Shown piece after piece: positions 7,842 through 10,707 of a stretch of DNA of 10,707 bases; position 1 is the stretch's first letter; each line of letters opens with the position of its first letter. This DNA is from Calycina herbarum (Eukaryota > Ascomycota > Leotiomycetes > Helotiales > Pezizellaceae), in NCBI GenBank assembly GCA_001414485.1, contig LLEY01000377.1, forward strand, positions 1 to 10,707, in the 5' to 3' direction. Under the pieces are notes generated by a model. It saw only the letters and a program-made list of their open reading frames with translations. It searched no databases and was not told the DNA's origin. The position numbers were made by a program, and so were the translations under genes.

Positions 7842-8608
7842 TCTGAGAACACGAATAATATTCTATTTTGCTGCGAGCAGAGGGTACCAAGGAAGGCTAT
7901 GATAAATGACGGTTCTACCAAGGCTAGCTCTTCAGAAGCAGAGCTACTATGAATTCCAATTTACTCCCCCATATAAACAATCCGTACTGGAACATCTTCC
8001 AATTCTTTACAAAGCTGGTTGTAGAAAGCCGAACAATCGGAGTACATTTGTGATTTGTCAACTGTAATTATCGCAGGTGGTAGAGTTGGAAGAACATCTC
8101 AAAAACAGAGCCTTGAGTTGTTTTATATCTTTAATACGCAAGCCGATATATAAGAAGCGTGACGAAATGATATATTAGCAAGGAGATCACTCTATGAATC
8201 GTCAAGACGAGTTGGTGAGCCATCAGCTTCGGCAGAATCGGACAAGCTTATGCAATTCAAAGAGTCTGCAATTGTGTTTTCATCTTCTGTGGTGGCCTTG
8301 CTGTTCTCGTCCGGCCAAGCCGAATTGTGGTGTTCATCGAGTAAACGTCGGCCTTGAGCTCTTAAGAGAAGAGGATCAGAGAGCCGGCCTTCGTTGGTGA
8401 CAGTGCAAATCGTGCCTTCTTTGTCCAATTCCTAGCCAAAAGGGAGAGTAAAGTCGAACTCTTTGTGAAGAGTAGACAATGAATCCTATGTTCTAATAGG
8501 AAAATAATGTTTGAAGTGGTTGTCAAAAGCCGAGGGATATATGGGGAATTTGAAGGTGTCGTCGAAAAAGAAGGGTCTAGCAGGGCGGCAAATGGGTTAA
8601 AGCTTGAT
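7838..8608 (-). pseudogene. possible decayed protein-coding gene (one frame with several stops)
   Basis: One minus-strand frame read from about 8608 down to 7838 keeps protein-like composition for roughly 255 codons without a needed frameshift, yet it has seven stops: at 8597-8599, 8486-8488, 8432-8434, about 8189, about 8120, 8090-8092 and about 7948. The longest open piece spans 8428-8192 (79 codons, no ATG), is rich in Asp/Glu/Ser, and contains LDKEGTICTVTNEGRLSDP. Another piece contains DKSQMYSDCSAFYNQLCKEL. Every stop is one C-to-T change away from CAG, CAA or CGA, as repeat-induced point mutation or plain decay would give, although any stop codon has such a parent, so this is weak support. 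No family is recognised. It converges on the C2H2-nuclease gene, its frame ending at that gene's stop. The alternative is non-coding DNA with chance open runs, or a spliced gene whose introns I cannot place. Confidence 0.27.
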
Positions 8609-8661
8609 AGCGCAAGGGCCGGTTCGGGGCCGGGTGTTCAACACGGCTAGGGTGCTTATAC

Positions 8662-8688
8662 CTTTTGCTCTTTTTGCTCTTTTTGCGC
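8662..8688 (+). repeat. three tandem 9-bp units in a T-rich tract
   Basis: Read directly as CTTTTGCTC, TTTTTGCTC and TTTTTGCGC in immediate succession, each differing from its neighbour by one base. It lies just upstream (relative to the minus strand) of the possible decayed gene and downstream of a GC-rich patch. It may be a promoter-type pyrimidine tract or a simple-sequence repeat. Confidence 0.6.
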
Positions 8689-9287
8689 TTCGTATCGACC
8701 GTTACTATCTCTAATACAAAAATGCATTGCCTAAAGCCTTTGCTTCCCCGCAGACATTCTTTTCTCTACTAACTTCCTCCTCTATTGTAACGAAACTTAA
8801 ACTGTCTAAACAAAGGTAACAGTCTCGAAGGTTGGTATATAGTATAATATAATGATACCAGGGATGTCAATGAACACGCGACTTTTTGTATAACGTTACG
8901 CCTTATGTCTCCTCCGAAAAGGTATTAAGAGTAGTTGAAATTACAGGCTTTCGGGAGCTAAAACGGGATCTACACACCCTCTCCTAGGTGTTTGTACTTG
9001 ATAGTGCTCGGATTCTCAAGACGGGGGGAAGGAGCCATGGATAAATCTTCACAGGACTTTTCTCGGAAGAGTAAGAAATTCTCTTATAATATGTTTCTCT
9101 TCCTTCTCTTATTAATTGTGACCGACCAGTGTCTTAATTTTTAAGGCATGGGGTAGAAGTTAGACCCTTATTACACAATGGATGGCCTAAATCGCTCCCC
9201 TTTAATCTAAGTAGTGTGAAGCCAGATTTGGTAGTATTCGGAATATCATACCACTATGATAATATCGTTGGAACCCACTTTAATACG

Positions 9288-9341
9288 TACTATTTATACT
9301 ACATAATTTCAAGGATATTATACTATATTACTATTTATACT
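9288..9341 (+). repeat. 13-bp direct repeat pair in AT-rich DNA
   Basis: TACTATTTATACT occurs at 9288-9300 and again at 9329-9341. Around the pair, the words GATAATATC occur on both sides (about 9258 and 9364) near ATATCG/CGATAT, giving an imperfect symmetric look over about 9240-9385. No convincing terminal inverted repeat with target duplication could be aligned by eye, so this is reported only as a repeat. Confidence 0.4.
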
Positions 9342-9447
9342 GGTGTTATTTTAATCGATATCGTGATAATATCATGGTGTTGTTAAGCCTCTACCTTATT
9401 TTCAGTCTCATCCTTTGGAAATGTAAAGTACAGCGTATAACACAAGA

Positions 9448-9471
9448 AATATGTAGCTGAATATGTAGCTA
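9448..9471 (+). repeat. 12-bp tandem duplication
   Basis: The word AATATGTAGCT is present twice in succession, at 9448-9458 and 9460-9470, separated by a single base (period 12). It sits in non-coding AT-rich DNA and probably reflects replication slippage. Confidence 0.5.
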
Positions 9472-9818
9472 GAATTATAGATATAACTAAAGAATATAAT
9501 TTTTTAAAAAAATCATCCAAATCTGATTTAACGAATTTGAAACTTCATTAAACAAGTTTCTCAGTGACTTCCTTAGGATAAATTTCAGGAGAGATTATTT
9601 CTAGTTATTTTCTTCCTGTTGATCTAGAATTCAGAGATAATTTAATTGTACAGAAGTGTTGAGTTGGAAAAGTAATGATTGCCCTGTAAGAGGTAGACTA
9701 GCTACGTCTATATATATAAGAGATGAATGCTGAAAATAGAGTATTACGCTATCGTAGGGCTCTGAACAAGTCATACAAAAAACAAGTGATCAGGGCTCTG
9801 GCCTAATTCTTTAATACC

Positions 9819-10580
9819 CTACTTCCACGTCCATCCGGTGACCTTAAAAGATTTCACTTCACCATTATCTAGCTGATCCGTTTTACGTTCCATCCCTGGA
9901 GCTTGAAAAAAATGCTGCCTTGATTTGCCACCCGGTAGATGATCCCATTCAAAACCAACAATCTCAGAGACGTCGGTTTTGGCAAAATTTTTTATTCCTA
10001 CAATTTGCTTTGGTTTGATAGTTCGGGGCGAGAAAGTATTGTCATTCCAATATAAATATGCTGAATGTACACCTCGTAGATGACGGGTGACTAGTCTTCC
10101 TGGTTCACTTATTGTAGTATAGTGATCCTCGTGAAGGACATCGCGAAGACCGATCGTTAAGCCTGAATTTGGGAATGTGATCTCCGATAGGAATTCCTTT
10201 GTGTCTGCTTTTGTATATGGCTGTAAGGACTTCAGGAAAAGTCCGCGTAAGTCTTCTACATTGGGCTTGCAATTCCCCCCATCGCCATCACAGCTTAGTA
10301 CAAGGGCTAGGTATGCTGGCTTCGTGTTATAATTCGTTTCGGCACGATACAAACGGCGTACATCATATCCTACCAAGACTGGATTGATTCCCCTTTTGAC
10401 TACCGCAGAAAGCCAGTCTTGGTTTGCAAAAACCAAATTCCACAGTCTACTATGCTGATCTTTAGGCAAAGGTTCAACCCGCCAAGCTCTACTCACTATA
10501 TGTTTTGATAGATGAGGGAGGTACGATCGAATTTCGGCTAAGATTTCGTTCGGAATTTTTGCGATAGTGTTAGGAGCCAT
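9819..10580 (-). CDS. F-box-like protein of a filamentous-fungal hypothetical family
   Basis: Uninterrupted frame of 253 residues from ATG at 10580-10578 to TAG at 9821-9819. The N-terminus IAKIPNEILAEIRSYLP (6-22) has the LPxEILxxIxxxL start of an F-box, and the helix-rich stretch to about residue 60 (LWNLVFANQDWLSAVV 46-61) continues as in fungal F-box-like proteins, although the second half of the box is divergent. F-box proteins bind Skp1 and deliver substrates to SCF ubiquitin ligases. No leucine-rich, WD40 or kelch repeats follow; the remaining ~190 residues (including HSAYLYWNDN 173-182 and the C-terminal TGWTWK) resemble a Pezizomycotina family of unknown function, from memory only. 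The length is normal for that family and no intron is needed. The gene lies alone on this strand, with AT-rich DNA on both sides and a minisatellite in its upstream region. The gene itself is well supported; SCF membership is inferred. Confidence 0.78.
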   Translation of the reverse strand: MAPNTIAKIPNEILAEIRSYLPHLSKHIVSRAWRVEPLPKDQHSRLWNLVFANQDWLSAVVKRGINPVLVGYDVRRLYRAETNYNTKPAYLALVLSCDGDGGNCKPNVEDLRGLFLKSLQPYTKADTKEFLSEITFPNSGLTIGLRDVLHEDHYTTISEPGRLVTRHLRGVHSAYLYWNDNTFSPRTIKPKQIVGIKNFAKTDVSEIVGFEWDHLPGGKSRQHFFQAPGMERKTDQLDNGEVKSFKVTGWTWK

Positions 10581-10622
10581 TATAGGACGATTGTTTTGAA
10601 AGTTGAGTACTGGATAACCGAG

Positions 10623-10634
10623 GCTATATATAAT
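10623..10634 (-). promoter_or_regulatory. possible TATA-like element for the F-box-like gene
   Basis: A TATATATAA-like run lies about 45-55 bp upstream of the F-box-like start codon on the minus strand. The position is close to the ATG for a TATA box and the DNA is AT-rich in general, so this is weak support. Confidence 0.2.
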
Positions 10635-10651
10635 TTCAGCATTGGAAATTT

Positions 10652-10707
10652 ATTAGAATGCCATCCAAATTAGAATGCCATCCAAATTAGAATGCCATCC
10701 AAATTAG
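10652..10707 (+). repeat. 17-bp tandem repeat, three full copies, running off the window end
   Basis: The unit ATTAGAATGCCATCCAA is repeated without any mismatch at 10652-10668, 10669-10685 and 10686-10702, and a fourth copy begins (ATTAG, 10703-10707) at the window edge. Perfect identity suggests recent expansion. It starts about 70 bp upstream of the F-box-like start codon, so it lies within that gene's promoter or leader. Confidence 0.95.

Larger units (their letters stand above)
8609..9818. other. AT-rich region without a gene
   Basis: About 1.2 kb in which neither strand has an open frame with a usable start or motif. A GC-richer patch (8580-8640) gives way to a pyrimidine-rich tract with short 9-bp repeats, then, from about 8820, to strongly AT-rich DNA with many TATA and TTAA words and short direct repeats. 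No tRNA-like T-loop sequence, transposase fragment or clear terminal inverted repeat was found. The stretch next to 9818 is likely the 3' untranslated region of the F-box-like gene. Confidence 0.5.

Noticed and set aside
8194..8400. Plus-strand 68-codon frame opposite the possible decayed gene
   Set aside because: No motif, Cys/Trp/Arg-rich antisense-like composition; the opposite strand reads more like protein.
9240..9385. MITE-like element with terminal inverted repeats
   Set aside because: Repeats around GATAATATC are imperfect and no target-site duplication could be aligned.
1..10707. tRNA, rRNA, CRISPR arrays or bacterial operon signals
   Set aside because: No T-loop consensus with matching stems, no rRNA-like blocks and no spaced repeats; the only perfect tandem array is the 17-bp minisatellite, which has no spacers.

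Overview
The window looks like genomic DNA of a filamentous ascomycete (Pezizomycotina); the genus cannot be named from the sequence. The reasons are short spliceosomal introns of 44-47 nt with GTAAGT-like donors and CTAAC/CTGAT-like branch points, AT-rich intergenic DNA, and gene families I associate with filamentous fungi: a patatin phospholipase with a RING finger, an HNH protein, and an F-box-like protein. There are no bacterial-style operons, ribosome binding sites, tRNAs, rRNAs or CRISPR arrays.

Layout. (1) 1-595: AT-rich DNA with no supportable gene. (2) 596-967, minus strand: small protein with two CxxC pairs and a His-rich stretch. (3) 968-1483: divergent intergenic region. (4) 1484-4630, plus strand: one six-exon gene. 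Spliced by eye it encodes 973 residues: an N-terminal alpha/beta-like domain, a C3HC4 RING-type finger, an intact patatin phospholipase domain and a very basic C-terminal tail. Reading only unspliced frames would break it into four or five pieces. (5) 4631-5382: intergenic region with an 18-codon upstream ORF just before the next start. (6) 5383-6668, plus strand: two-exon HNH nuclease-like protein of 412 residues. (7) 7035-7841, plus strand: intronless 268-residue protein joining two near-identical C2H2 fingers to a CDIN1/TPD-type PD-(D/E)XK nuclease-like domain. (8) 7842-9818: almost 2 kb without an intact gene. Its first 750 bp carry, on the minus strand, one frame that reads like protein but is cut by seven stops (a possible decayed gene); the rest is AT-rich with short repeats. 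(9) 9819-10580, minus strand: 253-residue F-box-like protein. (10) 10652-10707: a 17-bp tandem repeat in that gene's upstream region, running off the end of the window.

How the genes relate. Three neighbouring plus-strand genes carry catalytic domains: a phospholipase with a ubiquitin-ligase-like finger, an HNH nuclease and a PD-(D/E)XK nuclease, the first two with probable nuclear localisation signals. Nothing in the sequence shows that they act together; each has its own upstream region and shared function is only a hypothesis. The best-supported new reading here is the full splice model of the patatin gene and the C2H2 plus nuclease fusion.
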